DNA of 64,000 nt from Nansenia antarctica (taxonomy: Eukaryota; Chordata; Actinopteri; Argentiniformes; Microstomatidae): assembly GCA_963989245.1 (NCBI GenBank), contig OZ022342.1, positions 40,042,942 to 40,106,941 on the forward strand, given 5' to 3'. How positions within the stretch are numbered: the stretch's first letter is position 1; each line of letters starts with the position of its first letter. A program made the position numbers and the translations under genes. The notes beneath the pieces are model-generated. The model was not told the DNA's origin. It ran no database searches and was given only the letters and a program-made list of their open reading frames with translations. Below are positions 32,339 through 42,142 of this stretch, piece after piece.

Positions 32339-33454
32339 TGTCTGTGCATGCGTGTATGGGGGCGGGCAGGCGAGCGTGCATGCGTGAAACCCACTGTTAG
32401 GCAGAGGGGCAATATATCATGGACACAATGGATAGTATCAGCCAATGTGTATGGATATGTTGGTGCATGCATGTTTAAATTGGGAATTCTAATCTTTATG
32501 TATTGTTATATTTATCTCACACGTATGTTTTGTCACAAGATTTCTCACGACCCACTATGACGTTGAGGTCAGGATTTAAACCATTGCTGATGGCAGCATT
32601 CCCAGTGAAGTACATTTGATTTGCACTGCGTGTTCCAGTTGGAGGCAGGACAATTCCCTCCATCCAGGAAACTTAAAGCTTATCAGACTTAACGAAAAAG
32701 CGTAGTGCAGAAATATGCTATCGGCAATGGATTGAATGCCAGCCTATATGTGCAGTAGTGACATTTTTGTATTTGCGCTTTAGAACTATCCTTTCTTAAT
32801 CATGACACTTAACTACTTCGCCAGTGTACTTCACATTCTCTGTCAGAATCTTGTCTGTACATTTTCGGTTAGAGTGTTGTCTGAGAGGGAGAGCAATATG
32901 AGAACAATTCAGTATTTATTACACTATACAGATCCAGCAAGGATCCTTTGAGTTTGTTTGTTTAAGGCAGAGTTCAGAGGTTTAGTTTCACTAATTATCT
33001 ACCTCAAATTTAGGATCAAACTTAATATTTATGATACATATACTGTATATGTATAGTACATACCATAAATCAATGTATTACCTTGTTACCACAGTATCCT
33101 TAGTTTTAGGAACCCCCCCAAAAGGTCTTCATAGGTCCACCCTAACCTGAATACCAGAGAACCAACCTGTGCAAAAAGCTAACTGGGTCCTGAATATCAC
33201 AGGTCTATGTTACTGCAGCTGATGAAGTGAACTCCAAGTGAACTCCTCCAGACTGGACCACGGCTCTGATCACAAAAGCGTTTCATGGACAGATGTCAGT
33301 CTACCAATCACAATGACACAAATCATGCACTACAGTCTTTAAATGTACAGCGTAGAGTCACTCGTTTGAGTAGTATATAACTGAATGCACCAATGCGTAG
33401 TGGCCGATGTCAGCAAAAAAAAAAAGAAGTTCTGGAATACACCAGCCCAGAAAT

Positions 33455-33558
33455 GTTACAGCTTTTACTTATAGCTAGCCTAGCAGGCTGTAGATATCTA
33501 GTTGTACTTATAGCTAGCCTAGCAGGCTGTAGATATCTAGTTGTACTTATAGCTAGCC
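33455..33558. repeat. 39-bp minisatellite, left block
   Basis: GTAGATATCTAGTTGTACTT then ATAGCTAGCCTAGCAGGCT repeats with a 39-bp period (GTAGATATCT at 33490 and 33529). The array breaks off at ATAGCTAGCC and resumes at about 34567. Confidence 0.85.
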
Positions 33559-33837
33559 GTAGGGTTGCCACCCGTCCCTTAAAATACGGAATCGTTCCGT
33601 ATCTGACAGTTAAAAGATGCGTCCCGTTTTGAACCAATACGGAACGCTGTTTGTTCCGTATTTTCAATCCACCCGCATTGCGTGATTCCTCCAATATATC
33701 ATACAGAGCTGCCAAGTCTTTTATTTTTGAAATTCCTTTAAATAAAGCTACCGGGGGGTCCCTCAAAACTAATACAACAATTGGGGGTCCCTCAAAAAAA
33801 AAATCGCCCAATTGTTGTATTTGTATTGTACATTGTA

Positions 33838-33890
<53 letters not shown>

Positions 33891-34566
33891 TGTTATATTA
33901 TGTTACAGTAGAGGAACAAAAAACAGTTACCAAAACTGTAAAGTTGCAAAGTAGGCCTATCATCTTACCCAAATTAAGTCAATATTAAGTGAATTTCTTG
34001 TGCACAACATCAATCCCAAAGGCCTCATTATGACCCAGGAAAAACCCTGGTATGTCCTGTATAACATGATAGCCATCTATGAGCAATACACTGTATATAA
34101 GATGATGACCAAGGGTCTTTCTGCTGCTGACCAAGGGGCTGAGTCCTGTTGATGGGGCCCAATTTTCTTTTAGACTCTGTAGGCTACTGTATTTGTTTAT
34201 TAAGACTTACATTTATGATATATTGTCTGAATTTGTCTTGTTTTATCAAATGTTCCAATCATTTGTATTTCTTGTGCTGGTTTATTATGAACAACATGTA
34301 AAATTGCAGGAAACAAATAATTGTGTGGGAGAGAGGGGCCGCCGCTGCCAAAATGTGCACAGTTTTGGGTCGCTCCACCGCCAAAAAATCTCACTCCAAA
34401 CTTTTGGTGAAACTTGGCAGCCCTTAAGGCTTTATTGAAACGATGTTTAACTAACTTATGATTTACTAGCACTGGCGCCCCCACCCCGCCCTTGGGCCCG
34501 TGGTGGTCGTGGTCCCGAGGAGCGGGGCCCCTACTGCGAGGGGTGTCCCTTATTTCTCTGACTATA
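33559..34566. mobile_element. Unidentified insertion splitting the 39-bp minisatellite
   Basis: About 1 kb lies between the two halves of the 39-bp array, starting GTAGGGTTGCCACCCGTCCC with TACGGAAT/ATTCCGTA-type motifs and ending GGGTGTCCCTTATTTCTCTG. Inside, 33704-34425 begins CAGAGCTGCCAAG and ends CTTGGCAGCCCTT. It matches the left end of hAT G (42143 onward) in reverse for about 200 bp (GTCTGAATTTGTCTTGTTTT, GTGGGAGAGAGGGGCCGC), so a diverged hAT G relative is embedded. Outer family unknown and no clean duplication seen. Confidence 0.5.
33840..33888. repeat. (AAT)n microsatellite
   Basis: About 15 AAT units. Confidence 0.95.
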
Positions 34567-34735
34567 ATATCTAGTTGTACTTATAGCTAGCCTAATAGGC
34601 TGTAGATATCTAGTTGTACTTATAGCTAGCCTAGCAGGCTGTAGACATCTAGTTGTACTTATAGCTAGCCTAACAGGCTGTAGACATCTAGTTGTACTTA
34701 TAGCTAGCCTAGCAGGCTGTAGACATCCAGTTTTA
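34567..34735. repeat. 39-bp minisatellite, right block
   Basis: Four further units of the same 39-bp sequence (GTAGATATCTAG or GTAGACATCTAG variants) ending near 34735. Left and right blocks belong to one array. Confidence 0.85.
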
Positions 34736-34739
34736 CTTC

Positions 34740-35480
34740 ACAGTTGGACTGAATTCCAGCTTCTCTCTCCCTGAGCGACGTCCCTCTCCCAAGGACAAAC
34801 AAATCAGTGCCATTTCTTCCCTTATTTTTAGTTACACTGCATCTTACCATTGGTAACCTATACTACTCAATATCGTTATTGCATGTTTTACTTCGCTCAG
34901 GTCCATTTTGGGTTAGGGTCTTATTGACAGGTCCATTCGGGTTCACAGCACTATTTTTATTTTATTATAAAGACAGGTCAGGTCCAGTCCGCTTCCAGGA
35001 CACATGTTGGACCCCTTGAGACGTCTTGAAATGTTCCATTTAAACAAATGACCTAAAATCCTAAACTTTTGTTCATGGGTATGCCCAAGTCTAATGAGGT
35101 ATAATATTGAGAATTTTTTCCAGACATTTACAACAATTTAACAACAACAACAACAAATCAGACTAATCAGCTCTAAATATGAATGCAAAGCAACATCGTA
35201 TTCAGAGTAGTAAATCACGTCAATAGTGAATTATTGGAAGCCTTACACTTCCGACACACAACTTAATAATTACTTGGGTAAAGCTGACCTCTGACATTCA
35301 CAACCATGTTTTCCTACCTGGAAGAAAACAACATTGTTTTCAAACATGAATCATGAAACCAGTCAGATCTAGCCACATTGACCAAAGGCCACAGACAAGG
35401 TTCAACATATATTTGTTTAAAGGCACACTGGGATTTGTTCAGCTGTTCAATGCTCACTGATGATAAATATTCTTGATCCT
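34740..35480. other. Unassigned sequence
   Basis: No gene or family recognised. It contains a short ACA repeat (35131-35156). The frame at 34807-35019 has no motif. Confidence 0.45.
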
Positions 35481-35484
35481 TTAA

Positions 35485-35802
35485 CACTTAATCAGCCATG
35501 AGGCGTCATCTGACCCCTGTGAGTAAATAAAAGTGTTATATCTTTGCACTCGATCAAATTTCAGGACCCTCCTTTCATAACTTTTCCTAGATATGTGCGT
35601 TCTACCACTCAGTAACCTTACATTTTCAATATCACTTCAGGATAAGGTAATATAAAGCTATTTTGCAGTTGTTCTGTGTAGGAGGCAGGCTAATTTACAA
35701 GCGGCCAACTAGTGGTCGTTTTGTGTAAATAGCAGGTTAGCATTTTAAAGAGGCCCCCGAAGCGGATCTTTTAGTAGGTAAAAAGGCACAGCTGTTCTAG
35801 TG
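35485..35802 (+). mobile_element. piggyBac-like MITE, complete copy
   Basis: TTAA at 35481-35484 and 35803-35806 flank the unit. It begins CACTTAATCAGCC and ends GGCACAGCTGTTCTAGTG, so the ends are short inverted repeats (CACTA/TAGTG). It shares GCACTCGATCAAATTTCAGG and ATATGTGCGTTCTACCAC with the copies at 3843-4182 and 50463-50805. No coding sequence; it would depend on a piggyBac transposase. Confidence 0.75.
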
Positions 35803-35904
35803 TTAAGTATATTGCACATTTGAAATTCCAGTATATCCATAGACTACTTTACATCCAGGGACTGCTTTGCTGGGATATCCAGGGATCTACTGACCTGAAC
35901 ATTG

Positions 35905-36217
35905 TGTCATGCCAAAACCTGGCACTGCCAAAACCTGGCAGGCCTAATCGTTTCGAACGCTCTTTCTAATCGTTTGCTAATCGTTCGAACGTTCAGACCA
36001 GGTGGCGACTGTGACATCATTCTAGTGCGCTGTGTTTACTCCCGCAGCAGATTAATGTGTGTATCTTAAACTGCGAAGACAAATGTAATCTTCTTGCACT
36101 TGAATAGCATTAAGGTTGATGCAGGCTCACTAGTCAGCTATATAATATATAACATTTTATATGAAAACACCTGCTAATTTCACACGTAACTCGCTCCGCT
36201 AACGTAGTACGGAGTTG
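35905..36217 (+). repeat. Ginger left terminal inverted repeat
   Basis: 313 bp matching the complement of 44138-44450 with few differences, from TGTCATGCC through TAATCGTTTCGAACGCTC and TTTACTCCCGCAGCAG to GTAGTACGGAGTTG. The TCTAATCGTTTGCTAATCGT section has short internal repeats that may be transposase binding sites (inference). Confidence 0.92.
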
Positions 36218-36407
36218 AAGCCCTGTATCGTCCACCAAGCTCCGCTCCCGAGCGAGGGCTGCCCGGGGGGGGGAACAGACTGTGTGGAGGGGGGATAGGT
36301 CGTGGCAGGGCCGGTCTCCTAGCGGCCCACTAGTATTTTACACACAGATAATATTCATTCATTCATTCACATTTCATTTCAACTTGCACTTTACTGTTTG
36401 TTTCAAG

Positions 36408-39400
36408 GTCCGTACCTGCGTGGCTTGCCAGAGGTTTGAGAAGGTGAAGACTGAAGCCCCTGAGCTGAAGAGCATCAAGCCTGTTTCACCGTGGTACATG
36501 ATTGGTGAGTTCTACACTTTTATATCCCAATTAATTTGTTGGGTTTTGACTTGTTTCCCACCATGCTTTCTTTCAGTATGCTCTTTTAGTGTGAATGTTT
36601 TACTTACGCTTGTCCAATGTTAGAGTATGCCAACACATTTTTCTTGCTAGGTGTGGACCTCATCGGACCGTTCAAGGCCTCATCCAGGAATGGCAATCGC
36701 TACTGCCTCACAGCGACAGATTACTTCACCAAGTGGGTGGAGGCCATTCCTATCCAGGTGTGTTATATCTGTGTTTAGTGTTGTTTTCTCAAATATAATG
36801 ATCATGACCATGCTTTTTAAAATACTTGAATGTATTGTACTTGAACAGTTCATCACCATGTATCCCAATTATAAGTATTAATATAATAGTACCATATCCT
36901 GTGTGTATACACTGCTAGGACAAGACGGCAGTGGCAACATCCCAGGCCCTGATAGACATCTTCCACACCCATGGTGCGCCGGAGGTCATCCTGACTGACC
37001 AGGGCAGAGAGTTCTGGAACAAGGTCATGTACTTGCTAAAACATATGGGGCCCTATTATGCACTTCATAAGTCTTAAGCAATAAGACGAGGCGGTAGATC
37101 TAAACTTAAGACGTGGAGGCGTGGTCAAGGCCACTTTGCTATTATGCGTGCGGTAGTGGGCGCCTAAAACCCGGCGCTAAGCAAAGAATTTAGTCATGGG
37201 TGTGTTTTGGGCATCTTCTCAATCAACCCAATCAGCGTGCCAGGTGCCATTCCCTTTAAGAACCGGCTGCGTTGAGTCTTTAGCGCTATGCTATTATGGA
37301 AGTCCTAAGAAGGAGGTCAGCGCGCTTCTCTGCAGAAGAAAGTAACAAGCTTGTGCGTGAGGTCATTGCTGACCAAACGACATATATGTCAGTTACTGCC
37401 TGACGGGTGAAGCGCAGCTCATACAAGCATTGCTGCTCTGTAAACAGAATAAAAGAATATATATAGGCTATATTATACATATTTTAATAATAGGCTATAA
37501 TATAATTGTAATTGCAATATATTATAGCATTATTAACAGTTGGATCACCAATTGAAAGCGCTAAAATGCTTAGATCACGAATCCAGGATTGATTTGAGAT
37601 TTGGCCTGCCCGAGGTAACAAAGTCGTTGCCGGTATATGCGCTCGGCGCGCCGTCTTCGTCTATCATAATTCCTTCCTAGGATATATTCCATTGTTCTCT
37701 CTCTCTGGCTTAACATTTGCCAGTGGTGGCATACTGTGACCGTAATTGACGTCTTGCCGTGGAGCCACGTGCGTGTTCATGTGTGCCCACATGCATGCGC
37801 AAACCGCGGAGGCGCGCTCGTGTTTCAAAACGTGCATTAAGTCTAAACTTAAGAACTTTTCAAACCACTTCTTAGCGCTAGGAGCAAAGTCAGATCGCAT
37901 AATAGCAGGGGCGCCTAGTGCACTTCATTAACATATGAACACTCCCACAATGAGTAATATATGCACGGGAGTTTTACGTCTTATGTGTGGGCGCCTATCG
38001 ACACCTGCATAATAGCAGTAGCGCGTATGAAGCGCATAATAAGGGTGGCGGTAGGTCTTAACCTGGCGGTGCGTCTTAATTAAGACTTAAGACGGCAAGT
38101 TAAGAAGTGCATAATAGGGCCCATGATCTTGTAACAGTTATGGACATAATTGTATGGACAAAACTAATGACTTCTGTCTTATTTTCTTTTTTAGGTCAAC
38201 CAGATGTTGTTTGAGAAGTGGGGGATGAAGCACCGGATTACCTCTGCCTACCATCCCCAGACCAACGGACTGGACGAGCGGACCAATCAAACACTGAAGA
38301 GGGCTATCGGGAAATCTCTGGATGGGCACCAGGAACGGTGGGAGGACAACCTTAAGGTAATCCTTTTCGCACATAACACCAGCGTCCAGGCCTCCACCAA
38401 GTACTCGCCCTAGCGCCTGATGTACGGTCGGGAGCCACGGCTGTCCTCTGAGGTATGTCAACTCTTGATATTATTGTTTTTATAATATATAATTTGTTTT
38501 TGCAAATTGATTCTCAATATAACCAAAAAATAAAACACTAACTCTATGCAAATGTATGTATTGCGTATCTCTATTTGCCTCTCATTTCAGATCACAGGCG
38601 ACTGTCCTTTTGTGGAGGTGGACAAGATTGATGAAGACACCGCTGCAGACTATCTCCACGCCAGGGCTGAGAAGGATGAGGAGGTCTTTGACAAGGTGAA
38701 AGATATTACACAACTATATACTGAACAACCACCTGGGTGATGCTAAGTAACTGCTAAAGCAATAACAATGCCTCAGCAATATACAGAGCTATACTGCACA
38801 ACAGAGAATTACAATCTCTGCTGCTTCGCTTTTTCTTCAACGATCAAGGTGCGACTCAACGTGGAGAAGGTCCAGGAGAAACAGCGGGAAAGCTACCGGA
38901 GGAGGATCAAGAAGGGAACCAAGCGGTTTGAGATCCTCCCGGGCATGGAGGTCCTGAAGAAGGATGAGAGGAAACGTGGGAGACCTGGTGGCACAATGGA
39001 CCCAGACTGGCCAACTAAGTAAATGTTAGACTTTTAAGAATATTCAGAATGAGAGGGTGATGTGTGATGTCCAATTTTGCCATTATTAATACATATTTTC
39101 TTCAGGGTGACTGAGGTTGAGGACAACAATTTGGTGCAGTTGGAGACCTTGGATGGCCAACAACTGGGAACCAAAACCCCCTATGCCTCAGTGAAGCCTC
39201 TGCGTAAGAGTAAGTGTAACATACAGTTCACATTTTAAAGTTAATGTAATGTGAAACTGTATTTTTTTTTACCACAAGATGTCATTCTAAAGTTGTTTTG
39301 TTGATTGACTTAAGGATTCCGAGCCTGCCCGCCCACTCAGAAAGCTGTGTCCCATCCACCGGAGCCAGTGTGTTCTGATGACCCTGAACCGCTAAACTCT

Positions 39401-39424
39401 GAGCTGGAGTGGGACTCACTTCAG
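36408..39424 (+). pseudogene. Ginger transposase (Gypsy-like integrase), multi-exon
   Basis: Exons with GT/AG borders and continuous phase: 36408-36504, 36651-36757, 36919-37023, 38195-38452, 38591-38695, 38849-39018, 39106-39209 and 39315-39424, then 39531-40322. Exon 1 holds the CVAC half of the integrase zinc finger (VRTCVACQRFEKVK). The HH half has no exon between the inverted repeat and 36408, so the 5' part is missing. The DDE core is complete: Asp in TATDYFTKW, Asp in LTDQGREFW, Glu in HPQTNGLDERTNQTL. A TAG at 38411-38413 replaces an aromatic codon in KYSP-RLMYGREPRL. Later exons are basic (RRRIKKGTKRFEILPG) with a chromo/GPY-like adaptor segment (VQLETLDGQQLGT). It catalysed excision and insertion of the element. 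The long third intron carries the element at 37048-38122. Confidence 0.82.
37048..38122. mobile_element. Non-autonomous DNA element in a Ginger intron
   Basis: The ends GGGCCCTATTATGCACTTCA and GAAGTGCATAATAGGGCCC are inverted, and ATG flanks both sides (37045-37047, 38123-38125). Subterminal AAGTCTTAAG, GGCGGTAG and GCATAATAG motifs recur near both ends. There is no coding sequence. A 3-bp duplication and long subterminal repeats suggest a Harbinger- or ISL2EU-related family, but the ATG target is unusual and I leave it unnamed. Confidence 0.75.
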
Positions 39425-39530
39425 GTACACTTAAAAATCCTAGCTTCATTCATTTTAAATAATCAAAATTCCAATGGCTGAATACTGTAACATGACAGTC
39501 CCTTTAACCCAACATTATTATGTTTTTTAG

Positions 39531-40322
39531 GCACCATCTCAGCTGCTAGATGTCATCATCACAGATGTTCAGCTGAGGCGGGCCTGTCCAGCTTTACCTA
39601 GCAGGTTCGAGGTGCTTAGGCCTTTCGTTCTGAAACCCAATTGTTGGCTGAATGATCTCTCCATTGACCATGCTCAGGCTCTTTTACAGGCTCAACATCC
39701 CCATGTAGGAGGCCTCTACGCCACAACGTCCCTCTCCCTCCTCTCCTCCGTGCCTGCATCAACCCTGGGGTTTGTTCAGATTTTAAATGTTTGTTCAAAT
39801 CACTGGGTTACGGTAAGTAACATCGGCTGCAGGGTAGGTACTGTTAACGTTTATGACTCCTCTGGTCACGGGTCGACCGAGGAGTTCATTTCACAAATAA
39901 CAGGTCTCCTCTCTTTTTCAGGTCCCAAGGTCCTTCTGCAGTGGCCTGATGTCCAGCAGCAGAGAGGCAGCTCAGACTGTGGGCTGTTTGCTATTGCGAA
40001 CAGTCTCACACGCTGCAGAGGTGAGGACCCAGCAAGCATGGAATTTAATCTGTCTGCTATGCGTCAGCACCTCTTTTCCTGCTTTCAGGCTGGGCACCTG
40101 ACACCATTCCCCAGCTCCATACGGTGTCCACGCACGGCCCAGTCAGTGTACACTATGGACGTTAGTGTGCACTGCATCTGCAGGAGGACCATCCGGACGA
40201 GAGGACCAGAGCCTCTGGTATCCTGCAGGAGGTGTTTAAAGTGTTTCCATTCGTCTTGTGTGTCAATGAATATGATGTTTCCTGATGAATTTGTTTGTAC
40301 TGTTTGTAAAGTTGTTTTTTAA
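39531..40322 (+). CDS. Ulp1-like (C48) protease and PHD finger, last exon of the Ginger gene
   Basis: A 263-codon open exon joined in phase 0 to the exon ending at 39424 (CAG|GCA). LRPFVLKPNCWLNDLSIDHA opens the Ulp1/SENP-type fold. The catalytic set is visible: His in CSNHWVTVS, Asp in VNVYDSSGH, the oxyanion Gln in LLQWPDVQQQ and Cys in GSSDCGLFAIAN. The last 50 residues form a Cys4-His-Cys3 PHD-type finger (CIC, CRRC, H and C in FHSSC, CTVC). Such proteases cleave SUMO-like or polyprotein substrates; its role in transposition is unknown. The PHD finger could read chromatin (inference). No stop or shift interrupts this exon, although the upstream integrase exons are damaged. Confidence 0.85.
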   Translation, partial: APSQLLDVIITDVQLRRACPALPSRFEVLRPFVLKPNCWLNDLSIDHAQALLQAQHPHVGGLYATTSLSLLSSVPASTLGFVQILNVCSNHWVTVSNIGCRVGTVNVYDSSGHGSTEEFISQITGLLSFSGPKVLLQWPDVQQQRGSSDCGLFAIANSLTRCRGEDPASMEFNLSAMRQHLFSCFQAGHLTPFPSSIRCPRTAQSVYTMDVSVHCICRRTIRTRGPEPLVSCRRCLKCFHSSCVSMNMMFPDEFVCTVCKVVF

Positions 40323-40354
40323 GTATTTTCCAGATTGTACCCAGATAGCCCTGC

Positions 40355-40650
40355 TACGTCCTCCGTGAGGGCCCGTTCCCCTGTACATAAGTCCCTGTCC
40401 AGCCCTGCTACATCCTCCGTGAGGACCACCTCTACCACATCCTCCGTGAGGACCACCTCTACCACATCCTCCGTGAGGACCACCTCTACCACATCCTCCG
40501 TGAGGACCACCTCTACCACATCCTCCGTGAGGACCACCTCCTCCGTGAGGACCACCTCAACCTCCTCCGTGAGGACCACCTCAACCTCCTCCGTGAGGAC
40601 CACCTCTACCTCCTCCGTGAGGACCACCTCTACCTCAGGCTACTGCAAGT
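40355..40650. repeat. 27-bp minisatellite
   Basis: CATCCTCCGTGAGGACCACC TCTACCA recurs with a 27-bp period, switching to 24-bp or shorter variants (TCAACCTCCTCCGTGAGGAC) at the right. Both strands stay open through it; I treat those frames as artefacts. Confidence 0.9.
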
Positions 40651-40959
40651 ACTATGAGCCACAATTACATCATTGTTAGTTTTAAATGTTCATATTGATT
40701 GTTTCATTACTAATACATTAAATGTATGCTCTCATTCATTCACACAGCACCAAGATGTTTGGACAAAATTACATCTGGACAGTTACCTTTCATCCCCATC
40801 CACCCAGTACACTGGTAAGTCACATTGAATAGGGATTATTTAGAAATGTATTTACTCACAAAATGTTATTTTGACTGTACATATCTGTGCTTGTTTGTGT
40901 GTTTACACTAACAAGATGGTTATTGCTTACCTCAACAGGAGAGCTGATTGGTGTATTGT

Positions 40960-41578
40960 TACCTAACCCCCCAGATGTTACCCACCAACCCTCCAGATGT
41001 TACCCCCAACCCTCCAGATGTTATCCCCTAACCTCCCAGATGTTACCCCCAACCCTCCAGATGTTCCCCTTAACCTCCCAGATGTTACCCCAACCCTCCA
41101 GATGTTACCCCTAACCTCCCAGATGTTACCCCCTAACCTCCCAGATGTTACCCCCTAACCTCATTGATGTTACCCCCTAACCTCCCAGATGTTCCCCCTA
41201 ACCTCCCAGATGTTCCCACCTAACCCCCCAGATGTTACCCACCAACCCTCCAGATGTTACCCCCAACCCTCCAGATGTTATCCCCTAACCTCCCAGATGT
41301 TACCCCCAACCCTCCAGATGTTCCCCCTAACCTCCCAGATGTTACCCCAACCCTCCAGATGTTACCCCTAACCTCCCAGATGTTACCCCCTAACCTCCCA
41401 GATGTTACCCCCTAACCTCATTGATGTTACCCCCTAACCTCCCAGATGTTCCCCCTAACCTCCCAGATGTTCCCCCCTAACCCCCCAGATGTTACCTAAC
41501 CTCCCAGATGTTCCCCCCTAACCCCCCAGATGTTACCTAACCCTCCAGATGTTACTCCCTAACGCCCCAGCTGTTACC
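40960..41578. repeat. About 20-bp minisatellite with higher-order duplication
   Basis: The unit CCCTAACCTCCCAGATGTTA and variants are repeated about 30 times. A block beginning CCCACCAACCCTCCAGATGT occurs at 40981 and again at 41238, so a stretch of about 257 bp was itself duplicated. Confidence 0.9.
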
Positions 41579-41750
41579 CCCTTTACATTATTATTACTTA
41601 CTTTACTTATTTGACTTTATTCTATTATTGTTGAATTTGTGAATGATATGTTACTCCCTAACTATTATTATATACCTGATTGTAACCTGTACAGTTCTTT
41701 TGCAAACGTTATCCCCCTGATGAATTCCCCCCTATGAATTTTCAAAGTGT

Positions 41751-41754
<4 letters not shown>

Positions 41755-41780
<26 letters not shown>
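41755..41780. repeat. (TA)n microsatellite
   Basis: About 12 TA units within the Ginger element. Confidence 0.9.
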
Positions 41781-41781
<1 letters not shown>

Positions 41782-42142
41782 CGTTTATTCCGTTTTCTGA
41801 ATCAGTGTGGACTCGTGGTGTGTTTGTTCATCGTCTGACATTGGTCTCCCACCCTATTTGGGTGGATCCACGTTTTATTACAATATCAACTACTATACTA
41901 GTCCAAAAGTTACATATGACTGTACTTATCATAACTGTACATGTCGTATTCTAATGTATCTTGAACGAAACGCGCATTTTTAAATTAAGTTGAATTGCTG
42001 TGCATTGTTTTAGGATGCTTAGTCCCTAAGGCTCAAGTTGCGTTTGCAACTTTATGAGAAATGATCTTCTGATCAGACCTCCGTTTCTTTCTTTTGAAAC
42101 CGGGAGCACTTAACCAATAGAGAATATTGCCAACATTGTATT

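Larger units (their letters stand above)
30370..33390. other. Unassigned sequence with microsatellites
   Basis: About 3 kb with no coding frame that I trust. 30985-31260 has a balanced, non-repetitive texture with ATTGAACGCAATGATTATGG and TGTGATTTTAATGCGGC, and might be conserved non-coding. CT-rich (30945-30965), CA and TG tracts are listed separately. No transposon ends recognised. Confidence 0.45.

Noticed and set aside
33455..34735. Regular 39-bp repeats as a CRISPR or regulatory array
   Set aside because: Contiguous tandem units without spacers, split by a transposon-like insertion.
36408..38452. Gypsy pol fragment
   Set aside because: The integrase is split by many introns, has no RT or RNase H upstream, and lies between long inverted repeats.
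40319..40679. Threonine/serine repeat and valine/glutamate repeat frames
   Set aside because: Both strands of the 27-bp minisatellite stay open; no gene evidence.
40960..41578. CRISPR-like array of about 20-bp repeats
   Set aside because: There are no unique spacers, the units are contiguous, and the genome is a vertebrate; it is a minisatellite.
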